Shown here one piece after another: positions 15,866 to 24,147 of a DNA stretch of 64,000 nucleotides. The stretch is taken from NCBI GenBank assembly GCA_016195325.1, contig JACPZX010000018.1:80001-144000 (forward strand), in the 5' to 3' direction. The position numbers and the translations under genes were made by a program. Source of the DNA: Acidobacteriota bacterium. GTDB taxonomy: Bacteria; Acidobacteriota; Polarisedimenticolia; JACPZX01. The first letter of the stretch is position 1; each line of letters opens with the position of its first letter. The notes below the pieces were generated by a model, which did no database searches, was not told the origin of the DNA, and saw only the letters and a program-made list of their open reading frames with translations.

Positions 15866-17422
15866 TCATCGGGCGTAGTCGATGGCCTTCATCTCGCGGA
15901 TGACGGTCACCTTGATCTTTCCGGGGTACTCCATCTCCTGCTGAATCTTCTGCGCCAGCGACGTGGCCAGGAGCGCCGACTGCGCGTCGTCCAGCTTCTC
16001 GTGGCGGGCGATGACGCGGATCTCGCGCCCCGCCTGGATGGCGTACGACTGCTCGACCCCTTCCATCGAGTCGGCCAGGGCCTCGAGCTTCTCGACGCGC
16101 TTCGCGAAGTCGACCACCGTGCGCCGCCGCGCCCCCGGCCGGGCGCCGGAGATCGCGTCGGCGGCCGACACCAGGACCGAGATCGGAGAGATGACCTCCA
16201 CGTCCTCGTGGTGCGAGGCGATGGCGTTCTGGACGATGGGGGGCTCGCCGTACTTCTTGGAGACCTCGAAGCCGATCTCGGGGTGCGTTCCCTCCCTCTC
16301 GTAGTCGATCGCCTTGCCGATGTCGTGGAAGAGGCCGGCGCGCCTCGCGAGCTTGCCGTCGAGCCTCAGCTCGACCGCCATCATCTCGGTGAGGCGGGCG
16401 ACCTCCTTGGAGTGCTCGAGGACGTTCTGGCCGTACGACGTGCGGTACCGCAGGCGGCCGAGGAGCCGAACCATCTCGGGGTGCACCCCCTCGATCTTCA
16501 TCTCCTTCAGGGTCTCGTCGCCGATCTTCTGGATCTGCCGGACCATCTTCCGCTTCATCTCGTTCGAGACCTCCTCGATGCGCTGCGGGGTGATGTTCCC
16601 CTCCTTCAGCAGCTTCTCGAGGCACATTTTCGCGATCTCGCGCTTGACGGGGTTGAACCCGCTGAGGATGACGCTGTCGGGGGACTCGTCGACGACGAGC
16701 TGGATGCCCGTGAACTTCTCGAACGCCTTGATGTTGCGCCCCTCGATGCCGATGAGGCGCCCCTTGATCTTCTCGTTCGGGATCGGCACCGACGTGGCGG
16801 TCCGCTCGTTCGAGTAGTCGGCCGCCTGCCGCTCGATCGCGAGGGCGATGATCTTCTGCGCCTCGGCGTCCCCCTGGACCTGCGCCTCGTCCTTGATCTC
16901 CTTGATGAGTGCCGCCGCCTCGAACCGCGTCTGCGTCTTCAGGTTGTTGAGGAGGAGATTCCGGGCCTCCTCCGCGGTGAGGCCGCTGATCCTCTCGAGC
17001 TTCGCGTTCTCCTCCTCGACCAGCCGCGTCAGGCGCTCGTTCCTGTCCTTCGACGCGGTCTCCATCTCGGCGATCCGCTTCTCGCGATCCCGCACCGACT
17101 GATCGCGGCGCTTGAGCGTGCTGGCGGCCTCCTGCTGCGCGAGCTCCTTCTCCTCGATGTCCTTCTGGAGCTTCTGGAGCGCGCGCTGGCGATTCTGCGC
17201 GTCCTTCTCCATCTGCGTCTTCGTCTTGTACCACTTCTCGCGGGCGGTGAGGAGGGCCTGCTTCTTCTCCTTCTCGCCCTCCTCCCGGGCCTCCCGGATG
17301 ATGTCGGCGGCCTCGGTGCGCGCCGTCTCGACGCTCTTCGCGCCGAATCTCGTGGCGGCGACCCAGACGGCGACGCCGGTCGCCGCGGATCCCGCCAGAA
17401 CCCAGAGCAGAATGCTCGTCAT
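15866..17422 (-). CDS. rny: Ribonuclease Y
   Basis: The 518-residue endoribonuclease has the full Rny layout. An N-terminal membrane anchor (ILLWVLAGSAATGVAVWVAA) is followed by a long coiled coil (residues 30-190). A KH domain contains GRLIGIEGRNIKAFEKFTG, and an HD domain contains AGLFHDIGKAIDYEREGTH. It initiates mRNA decay at the inner membrane. The start at 17422 has AGGGGAA seven bases upstream; a longer frame at 17506 lacks this. It is followed by the MBL-fold and pabB genes and preceded by a 575-bp gap. Confidence 0.96.
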   Translation of the reverse strand: MTSILLWVLAGSAATGVAVWVAATRFGAKSVETARTEAADIIREAREEGEKEKKQALLTAREKWYKTKTQMEKDAQNRQRALQKLQKDIEEKELAQQEAASTLKRRDQSVRDREKRIAEMETASKDRNERLTRLVEEENAKLERISGLTAEEARNLLLNNLKTQTRFEAAALIKEIKDEAQVQGDAEAQKIIALAIERQAADYSNERTATSVPIPNEKIKGRLIGIEGRNIKAFEKFTGIQLVVDESPDSVILSGFNPVKREIAKMCLEKLLKEGNITPQRIEEVSNEMKRKMVRQIQKIGDETLKEMKIEGVHPEMVRLLGRLRYRTSYGQNVLEHSKEVARLTEMMAVELRLDGKLARRAGLFHDIGKAIDYEREGTHPEIGFEVSKKYGEPPIVQNAIASHHEDVEVISPISVLVSAADAISGARPGARRRTVVDFAKRVEKLEALADSMEGVEQSYAIQAGREIRVIARHEKLDDAQSALLATSLAQKIQQEMEYPGKIKVTVIREMKAIDYAR

Positions 17423-17997
17423 GTGGAAGTTCCCCTCTCGATCCGGGAGGCGGACGCTCGTGAGGGCGACGCCGGCCCGGCCGGTCCGCGCCGGGGGGAC
17501 GACCATTCGCCCCGCGACGGGCGGCGGCCCGCCGTGACGAGCCGGGCGAGGAGCCGCCCGGCGCGACGCGACGGGCGCGGGCCGATCAGCGCTCGGGGGG
17601 AGACGTCGGTGGAAGAGGGCGCGGGAGATCGCGACGGGGCGTGACGCCCCCGACGATCGGATGAGGTGTCGGATTCATCGAGTCGTGATCCACGAGACCC
17701 CGCAGGCCAGTCCGTTCGTGCAACCGGAGCCGTTCCCACTTCATCACCGAGGGCCGCCCCCGGCCGGGCCTCCTTCGAGGCTCGGTCGCGCGAGCGCCCT
17801 CTGTCTCCGGGCCGGGGCCCTTCCCGTGGATGTGGGACAGGTCGGGAGATTCTGCCGGGGCGGGTACCCGTCCGAGCGGCATGACCGAACTCCGTGCCGC
17901 CGCAGGGAATGTATCATCCGCTCCCCGGCCGATCAATGTCGCGCCGTCAGGAGGGCTTCCCGCCACAGGCCGGCGGGAGTCCTCTTCGCGGGAGGTT
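17423..17997. other. 575-bp gap between exbD and rny, no supported gene
   Basis: No frame here has credible codon use, a ribosome binding site or recognisable residues. A hairpin follows the exbD stop (see its own entry). The minus strand must contain the rny promoter, but no convincing box pair was read. The position upstream of rny is a known site for 6S RNA in other bacteria. I looked for its terminal stems and central bubble and could not draw them, so no RNA gene is called. Confidence 0.6.
17959..17977 (-). terminator. Stem-loop after the exbD stop
   Basis: CCCGCC and GGCGGG form a perfect six-base stem with a seven-base loop 20 to 40 bases after the end of the TonB operon. There is no T run, so this is a possible terminator or mRNA-end stabiliser only. 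Confidence 0.3.
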
Positions 17998-18468
17998 CTA
18001 CTGCCCCGAGGGCGCGGCCGCGGCTGCGGCCGACTGCTTGTCCGGGGGCAGAGCCAGCGCGTCCTCGGTCACGAGACCGATGGCCTCGGCCCCCGAGTTG
18101 CGGACCACGTCGAGGACCTGGACCACCTCGCCGTAGTTCAGCGCGCGCGCGGCCGCGAAGAACACGCTCTTCTTGTGGCGCCCGGCGAGGATCTGCTGGA
18201 GAGTGGTCGCCAGGGCGTCGCGGGCGACCTTGTCCTTGTTGATGAACAGGCCGTCCTGGGCGGTGTAGGTCACGATGAGCTGATCGGCCAGCACCTCGTC
18301 GGGCACCTCGATGTTCTCCATCTTCTGGGGGACGTCGAGCTCGTACTCGCGCGTCAGCATCGGCGTGACGACCATGAAGATGATGAGCAGCACGAGGACG
18401 ACGTCGACCAGAGGCGTGACGTTGATGTCCGACCTGATGCCGCCCTTTCCGCCTGCGTCCATCCCCAC
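17998..18468 (-). CDS. exbD: ExbD/TolR-family biopolymer transport protein, second copy
   Basis: The 156-residue protein has a short cytoplasmic tail, one transmembrane helix and a periplasmic domain. The helix has the family Asp in INVTPLVDVVLVLLIIFMVV, which carries protons in the ExbB/ExbD motor. Residues 80-140 (LFINKDKVARDALATTLQQIL and ALNYGEVVQVLDVVR) form the usual ExbD periplasmic fold. It lies 34 bp after another exbD and ends in an Ala/Pro tail. Two tandem ExbD genes with one ExbB is a common Acidobacteria layout. Confidence 0.92.
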   Translation of the reverse strand: MGMDAGGKGGIRSDINVTPLVDVVLVLLIIFMVVTPMLTREYELDVPQKMENIEVPDEVLADQLIVTYTAQDGLFINKDKVARDALATTLQQILAGRHKKSVFFAAARALNYGEVVQVLDVVRNSGAEAIGLVTEDALALPPDKQSAAAAAAPSGQ

Positions 18469-18502
18469 GTCAACCCCCTAATGCCCGGCCGCGCCGGACA
18501 AT

Positions 18503-18934
18503 TCAGTGTCCTGCTGCGCCGGCCAGGGCCCTGTCGGCCATGACGGCGACGTTCGTGAAACCGGCCTGATTGACGATGAGCATGACGTCCTTGACGTCGC
18601 CGAACGTCAGGCGCTTGTCCCCCTTGATGATGATGCTCTTCCCGGGGCTCCGCGCGTACGTCTCGGCCATCATCGAGGTGAGCTGCTCCTTGCTGACGAC
18701 GGCGGTGTCGAGCCAGACCTTGCCGTCCGCCGTGACGCTCACCAGGACGTCGTTCTTGTCGTCGCTCTTCTTCGTGTCCGGGTTCGACGTCGTCGGCAGC
18801 TGGACGTCCTTCCCCTTCTGCAGCATGGGGGTGACCACCATGAAGATGATCAGGAGCACCAGCACGACGTCGACGAGAGGGGTGACGTTGATGTCCGACT
18901 TGACGCCGCCCCCGCCGCCTGAATCCATTCCCAT
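18503..18934 (-). CDS. exbD: ExbD/TolR-family biopolymer transport protein, first copy
   Basis: The 143-residue protein shares the ExbD helix SDINVTPLVDVVLVLLIIF with its neighbour but differs in the periplasmic half (TTSNPDTKKSDDKNDVLVSV, RLTFGDVKDVMLIVNQAG). The N-terminus has a Gly-rich tail (MGMDSGGGGGVKSD). Heteromeric ExbD pairs may adapt the same proton motor to different partners. It lies 59 bp after exbB and 34 bp before the second exbD, in the TonB operon. Confidence 0.92.
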   Translation of the reverse strand: MGMDSGGGGGVKSDINVTPLVDVVLVLLIIFMVVTPMLQKGKDVQLPTTSNPDTKKSDDKNDVLVSVTADGKVWLDTAVVSKEQLTSMMAETYARSPGKSIIIKGDKRLTFGDVKDVMLIVNQAGFTNVAVMADRALAGAAGH

Positions 18935-18993
18935 GGCTTCCTACCTCTCCCTGTCCATCCGATGCCGCGCGACGCCGTGCCCGAGGGGCACGG

Positions 18994-19710
18994 TCAGTGC
19001 GCGCCCGCGGTCTTCTGGCCGCCGACTCCGACGCCCACGCTCGCACCGTGCTTCTTGAGGAAGAAGTCGACGAGCTCGGAGGAGGAGTTCCCCATCTCGA
19101 CCTGGAACCGCTCGACGCGGCTCGTGAAGTAGTTGAACAGCCACACCGCGGGAATCGCGACGAGGAGTCCGACGGCCGTCGTGACGAGCGCCTCGGCGAT
19201 GCCGGCGGAGACCGCACCGAGACCGCCCGATCCGGACGCGGCCATGCCGCGGAACGCGCCGATGATGCCGACGACGGTTCCGAAGAGGCCGACGAACGGG
19301 GCCGTCGATCCGATGGTGCCCAGGCCGGCCAGCTTGCTCTTCAGCTCGGCCATCACGAGCGCGTTCTCGCGCTCGAGCGCGCGGTTGACGGCGCCGATGA
19401 CGTCGTACGCCACGGCGTTCTCCTGCTGGTTCAGGAACTCCTGGAGCCCCGACGACATGACGCGCGACAGGTGGCCCTTGGGGTGCTTCTTCGCCTCCTC
19501 CACGGCCTTCTTGAGGTTCCCCTCTTTAAGGCACTTGGTGACGACGGGGAGGTAATCGATCGACTGCTTGACGGCCGACTTGTACAGGAAGAACTTCTCG
19601 AACATGACGGAGATCGAGTAGACGGACATGACGAAGAGCATGACGACGACCGTCTTTCCCATAATCGTCATGTGAACCCAGAGACCGGTCAGAGAGAAAG
19701 TATCTTCCAT
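18994..19710 (-). CDS. exbB: ExbB/TolQ/MotA-family proton channel protein
   Basis: The 238-residue protein has the ExbB pattern: an N-terminal helix (MGKTVVVMLFVMSVYSISVM), a cytoplasmic domain, and two further helices. LGTIGSTAPFVGLFGTVVGI and EALVTTAVGLLVAIPAVWLF carry the channel. With ExbD it turns the proton gradient into mechanical energy for TonB at the inner membrane. The ATG at 19710 has AGGAG seven bases upstream; the in-frame start at 19854 lies inside tonB and is rejected. Confidence 0.94.
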   Translation of the reverse strand: MEDTFSLTGLWVHMTIMGKTVVVMLFVMSVYSISVMFEKFFLYKSAVKQSIDYLPVVTKCLKEGNLKKAVEEAKKHPKGHLSRVMSSGLQEFLNQQENAVAYDVIGAVNRALERENALVMAELKSKLAGLGTIGSTAPFVGLFGTVVGIIGAFRGMAASGSGGLGAVSAGIAEALVTTAVGLLVAIPAVWLFNYFTSRVERFQVEMGNSSSELVDFFLKKHGASVGVGVGGQKTAGAH

Positions 19711-19772
19711 CGGCGACTCCTTCTTCCTTGTCGAATTCGATGCGTCTGCGCTCCGGCTCGAGACCCCGCGGA

Positions 19773-20540
19773 CTACTTGAGCTTGAAGTCCACGACGACT
19801 GTGATGAACACCTTGACCGGCCTGCCGCTCTGCAGGGCCGGGTTGTACTTCCACTTCTTGACGGCGTCGATCGCGGCCTGATCGAAGAGCGGATGGCTCT
19901 TCAAGACCTTGGCGTCCTCGACCTCACCGTTGCGGTTCACGACGATCTCGAGGATGACCTTCCCCTCCGCGCGCGCGCGCCGCGCGACCTCCGGGTACTC
20001 GGGCTGGACCTTGGTGATGAGCTCGGGGGGCCGGACATCGCCCGTCAGGTAGATCGGCGCGTCGTCGGAGACGATGCCTCCCGGCACGCCGCCGATGACA
20101 CCCCCGATGACGCCGCCCACGACGCCGCCCACGACGCCGCCTGGGACGCCTCCCGGAACGCCTCCCTCGACGCCCCCGTCGACCCCGTCGTCCGGGTTGG
20201 TGTTGGTCGGATCGGGATCGGGGACCTTCTCGGGGACGACCTCGGGCTGGATCATCTCGGGGAGCTTCTCCTTCGGGATGATCTTCTTCTCCTCGGTCTT
20301 GGGCTTCGAGGTGCTGGACTTCGGAGGAGGAGGCGGTGGCGGTGGAGGAGGCGGCGGCGGAGGCGCCGCGACGAGCAGCAGATTGATGGGGGGCTCTTCG
20401 ATGACGCCGACCGACAGATACGTCGCGCCGACGGCGGCGGTGAGCGCGATGACGTGCAGGGTGATGGAGACCGGGAGGGTGAACCAGGTCTTCCGCCCGG
20501 CCTTCTTCGTGGCCTGCGAGTCGAGAAGGGTATCAAACAT
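19773..20540 (-). CDS. tonB: TonB energy transducer with poly-Pro and Gly-Gly-Val repeats
   Basis: The 255-residue protein has an N-terminal helix near residues 24-45 (PVSITLHVIALTAAVGATYL). It then has a run of 14 prolines (60-73), a charged segment, a low-complexity stretch of repeated GGV-x units (118-157), and a C-terminal TonB domain (PPELITKVQPEYPEVARRAR, then WKYNPALQSGRPVKVFITV). TonB couples ExbB/ExbD to outer membrane receptors. The repeats replace the usual Pro-Lys spacer across the periplasm. It is followed 62 bp later by exbB and preceded 11 bp by a TPR lipoprotein gene. Confidence 0.93.
   Translation of the reverse strand: MFDTLLDSQATKKAGRKTWFTLPVSITLHVIALTAAVGATYLSVGVIEEPPINLLLVAAPPPPPPPPPPPPPPKSSTSKPKTEEKKIIPKEKLPEMIQPEVVPEKVPDPDPTNTNPDDGVDGGVEGGVPGGVPGGVVGGVVGGVIGGVIGGVPGGIVSDDAPIYLTGDVRPPELITKVQPEYPEVARRARAEGKVILEIVVNRNGEVEDAKVLKSHPLFDQAAIDAVKKWKYNPALQSGRPVKVFITVVVDFKLK
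20070..20177 (-). repeat. 12-nt tandem repeats coding GGV-x in tonB
   Basis: About nine imperfect 12-nt units encode Gly-Gly-Val plus one variable residue (Glu, Pro, Val or Ile). They are in frame and have no CRISPR-like spacer structure. Strand slippage would change spacer length by four residues at a time. Confidence 0.7.
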
Positions 20541-20551
20541 GCGTCACGGCC

Positions 20552-21433
20552 TCACTTCCCCTCGGCCTTCGAACCTTCCGCGGAGGCGGCGGCCGCCTGC
20601 TTCGCCGCGTTCTGGAGCTCCATCGCTTTCTTGAGGAATTGATCCGCCTGCTGGCCGTAGATGAGTCTCTGCGCCGGGCTGGTGTCGAAGCTCGCTTTCT
20701 GCCGCAGGATCAGGTTCTTGTAAGTATAGGATTCGAAAGAATCGGGCTTCAACTCAATCGCCTTGTCGAGGGCCGCGAGCCCCTTGTCGAGGATCGCGTA
20801 GCGCTCCTCGAGCGCGAGATCCATGTGATTGTACGAGCGGGCCCAGCAGTTGACGCCGATAGTGTAGTACGCCTCGGAGTTGTTCGGCTCGACATGGACC
20901 CGCTTGTCCATCCACTTGAGGGCCTCGTCGATGTTGCCGATCTTGGCGTACATGTTGCCCACGATCGTGATCGTGCGCACGTCGTCGGGGTGCTTCTGGA
21001 CCTCCGCCTGGAAGAACTGGATCGCCTCTTCCGTGTTGTTCGACTTCTGGCAGATCTCGACGAGGTAGTTCTTCACCTTCTCGCTCTCGGGATCGAGCGC
21101 GAGATAGTCCTTGAACGCCTTGATCGCCCCCTTCGAGTAGCCGATGTCCTTCTCGTGGGTGGAGCCGGGCTGGTAGAGGGAGAGGTACGCCAGTCCGAGG
21201 TTCGTGTAGGCGTCCCGGTAGGTCGGGTCGATTTCGATCACCTTCCTGTACTGCTCGACCGCCTCGTCGAAGTGCTTCGTGTTGTAGAAGGCGTTCCCTT
21301 CCTTCATCGCGATGCGGGCCTGGACCATGCCGCACCCGGTCGCCGTGAGGGAGGCCGCGAGAAAGGCGACGGCGGCGCCCCGGCCCAACGTGGAGATGCC
21401 TCGCGTCGCGCGTGCGTTTCCCATTCCTCTCAT
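20552..21433 (-). CDS. TPR-repeat lipoprotein
   Basis: The 293-residue protein has a lipoprotein signal with lipobox LTATGC, placing it at a membrane facing the periplasm. At least five TPR motifs follow, for example EGNAFYNTKHFDEAVEQYRK and LGLAYLSLYQPG. The start at 21433 has GGAG seven bases upstream. It is the first gene of the TonB operon, whose promoter lies at 21595-21624. TPR proteins at this position probably scaffold the TonB complex or a receptor; that is inference from position. Confidence 0.84.
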   Translation of the reverse strand: MRGMGNARATRGISTLGRGAAVAFLAASLTATGCGMVQARIAMKEGNAFYNTKHFDEAVEQYRKVIEIDPTYRDAYTNLGLAYLSLYQPGSTHEKDIGYSKGAIKAFKDYLALDPESEKVKNYLVEICQKSNNTEEAIQFFQAEVQKHPDDVRTITIVGNMYAKIGNIDEALKWMDKRVHVEPNNSEAYYTIGVNCWARSYNHMDLALEERYAILDKGLAALDKAIELKPDSFESYTYKNLILRQKASFDTSPAQRLIYGQQADQFLKKAMELQNAAKQAAAASAEGSKAEGK

Positions 21434-21594
21434 TCGCAGACTCCGTGCGGCGGACACGTGTTGGTTCCCTGCTGGATCCATGCCTTTTCGGAACGACACG
21501 GGGCCGGCGCGAAGGGTCGCGCGGCCCGAGCCCCCGAGCCGGCGAGCGCTCGTCCCGGTGTGAACTGATCCCTCGTGTCGGCTGAGAAGTGCGC

Positions 21595-21624
21595 AGTCTA
21601 GCGATCCTCTCGCGCGGGTGTCAA
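21595..21624 (-). promoter_or_regulatory. Sigma-70-like promoter of the TonB operon
   Basis: On the minus strand TTGACA and TAGACT are separated by 18 bp. The transcript would start near 21588 with a 155-base leader before the TPR lipoprotein ATG. This is the best promoter match in the window's left half. Confidence 0.68.
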
Positions 21625-21691
21625 CAATCGGTGGCCGGCCTCGTCTCGACCTGTAGAATGGACACGCGAGAGCGGTTTCGGGTATCGGCGG

Positions 21692-22195
21692 TCAGGCGTC
21701 CGCGCGGCGCCGCGAGGATCGGACGGGGACCGCTCCGTCCCCGGCCCCCCTGGGAGGATCGTTTCCGAGGATCCAGTCGCCGCCCGCCTCGCCGTGCTCC
21801 TTCTTCCACACCGGGACGTCGGCCTTCAGGCGATCGATCGCGAAGGAGACGGCCTCGAGCGCCTCCCGGCGGTGCGGCGCGGCAACCGCGATGGCGACGC
21901 TCGTCTCGCCGATCTCGAGGCGCCCCGTCCGGTGCACGATGGCGATTCCCTCGACGGTCCACCGCCGCCGCATCTCGGCGATGATGCGCGCCATCTCGCT
22001 CTCGGCCATCGGCGCGTACGCCTCGTACTCGAGCCGCTCGACGCGGCGGCCCCGATTCTCGTCGCGAACGACCCCCGCGAAGAGGGCGACGGCCCCCGAG
22101 CCGGGAGTGCGGACGCGCTCCGCGAGCGCGGCGACGTCGATGGGCTCGGTGACGACGGAGCAGACATCCCGCATCGACTCGACGCTCACGGCCAT
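21692..22195 (-). CDS. moaE: Molybdopterin synthase catalytic subunit
   Basis: The 167-residue protein converts cyclic pyranopterin monophosphate to molybdopterin, using sulfur carried by MoaD. The MoaE fold is shown by SGAVALFAGVVRDENRGRRV, LEYEAYAPMAESEMARI and the active-site RLKADVPVWKKEHGEAG. The start at 22195 has GGGAGG five bases upstream. The C-terminus carries a basic tail of about 20 residues not typical of the family. It is the last gene of the gamma-CA to moaE operon. Confidence 0.93.
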   Translation of the reverse strand: MAVSVESMRDVCSVVTEPIDVAALAERVRTPGSGAVALFAGVVRDENRGRRVERLEYEAYAPMAESEMARIIAEMRRRWTVEGIAIVHRTGRLEIGETSVAIAVAAPHRREALEAVSFAIDRLKADVPVWKKEHGEAGGDWILGNDPPRGAGDGAVPVRSSRRRADA

Positions 22196-22241
22196 CGCGA
22201 CCTCCCGGGATGCCGACGAGGCTCCCTCCGGATTTCGACGC

Positions 22242-22487
22242 CTAGCCCCCGCTGACGGGCGGGAAGATGGCGACCTCGTCGCCGTCCTCCAGGGCGTGGC
22301 GCTTGCTGACGTGCTTCAGATTGCAGGCGGTGAGCGGCATGTACCCCTGCTCCCTGAGAACGGGATAGCGATCCTTGAGGATGTCGAGGATGTCCCCGAC
22401 GGTGTACCCCTCCTCGAGCTCGAGGAGGAGCTGATCCTCCCCCAGGATCTCCCGGTACGACGCGAAGAACTTGATCGTCACGAACAC
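22242..22487 (-). CDS. moaD: Molybdopterin synthase sulfur-carrier subunit
   Basis: The 81-residue ubiquitin-fold protein ends in VSGG. The C-terminal Gly-Gly is thiocarboxylated and donates sulfur to MoaE. The GTG start has only a weak GGTG before it; the gene begins 8 bp after elbB, so coupling is likely. The beginning, VTIKFFASYREILGEDQLLL, is typical of MoaD/ThiS proteins. Confidence 0.92.
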   Translation of the reverse strand: MFVTIKFFASYREILGEDQLLLELEEGYTVGDILDILKDRYPVLREQGYMPLTACNLKHVSKRHALEDGDEVAIFPPVSGG

Positions 22488-22495
22488 TCGGGCAC

Positions 22496-23122
22496 CTATC
22501 GCAGGATCGGCAGCTGTGCCGACGCCATGCGCAGGATAGCGGAGACGAGGCCTTCGATCCCGCGCGCGGCGTCCGCGACGCGCACGGCGCTGAGGAATCC
22601 CGGGGTGAAGGCGGTCCTGCGCGCCTCGTCGACGGCGACCTCCGTCGCCGGCATCGAGAGATCGTCCTCCTTCATCTCCTGGTCGAAGTAGGCGCAGAGC
22701 ACCGTCCGGCCGAGGCTGATCGCCCCTAGCGGCTTGCCGCGGCCGGTGAGATCGTCGAGAAGAGCCCGAACCTCGGGGATGACCTCGCGCCGGCGCGCGG
22801 GGTCCATGAAGCCGGTCATGAGGTTCTTGGCGGCGCCGTACCCGCCGGCGATGACGAGACCCTGCAGGTCGCCGCTCCAGAAATCGCTGAGTGAGAGGAC
22901 CTTGCCCCGGGCGAGGCGCGCCGATTCGGCCAGCACGGAACGGCGCTCCCCCTCGACCTCCTCCCCGCTCAGGTGATCGACGACGTGCATCTGATCGACG
23001 CCCGGGGCGACGCAGACCGCGCGCGCGCCGGCGCGATCGAGCGCCAGGAGCGAGAGGATCGCCTCGGCGGCCTCGCTGCCGTCGTACATGCCGCAGCCCG
23101 AAAGGAGCAGGCCGATCTTCAC
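22496..23122 (-). CDS. elbB: ElbB-like DJ-1/PfpI-family protein
   Basis: The 208-residue protein opens with IGLLLSGCGMYDGSEAAEA and continues with LLALDRAGARAVCVAPG. Both match ElbB, a DJ-1-superfamily protein described as a glyoxalase and linked genetically to isoprenoid synthesis. The nucleophile elbow is IAGGYGAAKNL, while the Cys of DJ-1 is replaced. The start overlaps the stop of nrnA by 4 bp. Its presence inside a molybdopterin operon is unusual. The cellular role of the family is not settled. Confidence 0.84.
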   Translation of the reverse strand: MKIGLLLSGCGMYDGSEAAEAILSLLALDRAGARAVCVAPGVDQMHVVDHLSGEEVEGERRSVLAESARLARGKVLSLSDFWSGDLQGLVIAGGYGAAKNLMTGFMDPARRREVIPEVRALLDDLTGRGKPLGAISLGRTVLCAYFDQEMKEDDLSMPATEVAVDEARRTAFTPGFLSAVRVADAARGIEGLVSAILRMASAQLPILR

Positions 23123-24147
23123 CGCCCCTCCCCTCCCCGGATCGCGACGGGGACCGCCCCCGGAAGGATCTCCGCGACGCGGCCGAGCACGATCTCGATC
23201 ACCCGATCGAGGGGGGCCTTCATGAGGACGCCGGCCGCGTTGCGGTGCCCCCCCCCGCCGAGAGCCGACGCGACCCGGTGCACGTCGAGCGACCCCTTCG
23301 ACCTCAGGCTCACCTTCGTCTCGCCGCCGCCCATCTCGCGGAAGAGGAGGCCGATGGCCACGCCGTCGATGGCCAGCGCGAGGTTGGCGAGATCGCCGGT
23401 GTCCTCCGCCTCACCGCCGCACGCCACGACGTCGTCGCGCCGGAGTTGCATCCACGCGACCCGTCCTCCCGTCTCGAGCGTCAGGCTGCGCATCGCGAGC
23501 CCGGTCAGCACGCTGATGGCGAGCGAAAGCCTCTCGTACAGCTCGGTGTGGAGGGCCGAGGGGGACAGGCCGCCGATCTCGATGAGCGCGGCCGCGAGCC
23601 GGTGAGATTCCGCCGTCGTCTTGGCAAACCGGAAGTAGCCCGTGTCGCTGATGACCGACACGTAGAGGGCCGTCGCGATGGCGGGGGTCACGGCCACGTC
23701 GAGCCGGCGAATGAGCTCGTGGACGAGCTCGCCGCTGGCGCACGCCTCGACGTCCACGCAGTTGATCGTCCAGTAGGGGTTGATCAGCGAGTGGTGATCG
23801 ATGCACGCGCGCAACGCCCGGCTCGACTCGACCGCCGGGCGGAGCCGCGCGAGGCGCTCCACGCTGCTGTTGTCGATGACGACGATCAGGTCGGCGCCCG
23901 CGATCACCGGCGCGTGGGCGTCCGACGTGAACGCTTCGACCGTGTCCGAACCCCTGAGGAAGCGGAATCGCGCCGGAACGGCCTCGTTGTTGATCACGGA
24001 GACCGTGATCCCCTTCGCGGCGATCGCCTGGGAGAGAGCGATCTCGCAGCCCAGCCCGTCGCCGTCGGCGTTGATGTGCGTCGTGAGGACGATGCTACGG
24101 GCGCGCGAGATCCTGTCGACGAGGGGAGCCCAGTCGACGCGGCTCAT
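23119..24147 (-). CDS. nrnA: DHH-family oligoribonuclease/pAp phosphatase (NrnA-like)
   Basis: The 342-residue protein has the DHH phosphoesterase core: THINADGDGLGCE and IDHHSLINPYW supply metal ligands, and the DHHA1 domain ends in ALGGGGHRNAAGVL. NrnA-type enzymes degrade nanoRNA and hydrolyse pAp. Length and motif order fit NrnA rather than RecJ. Both ends overlap neighbours by 4 bp (gamma-CA and elbB), so it is translated within one operon. Related cyclic-di-AMP phosphodiesterases have extra domains that are not present. Confidence 0.86.
   Translation of the reverse strand: MSRVDWAPLVDRISRARSIVLTTHINADGDGLGCEIALSQAIAAKGITVSVINNEAVPARFRFLRGSDTVEAFTSDAHAPVIAGADLIVVIDNSSVERLARLRPAVESSRALRACIDHHSLINPYWTINCVDVEACASGELVHELIRRLDVAVTPAIATALYVSVISDTGYFRFAKTTAESHRLAAALIEIGGLSPSALHTELYERLSLAISVLTGLAMRSLTLETGGRVAWMQLRRDDVVACGGEAEDTGDLANLALAIDGVAIGLLFREMGGGETKVSLRSKGSLDVHRVASALGGGGHRNAAGVLMKAPLDRVIEIVLGRVAEILPGAVPVAIRGGEGR

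Noticed and set aside
17423-17997. 6S RNA or a small gene upstream of rny
   Set aside because: No terminal stem plus bubble could be drawn, and short frames here lack signals.
20070-20177. CRISPR-like repeats
   Set aside because: The repeats are 12 nt, adjacent without spacers, in frame and encode GGV-x inside tonB.
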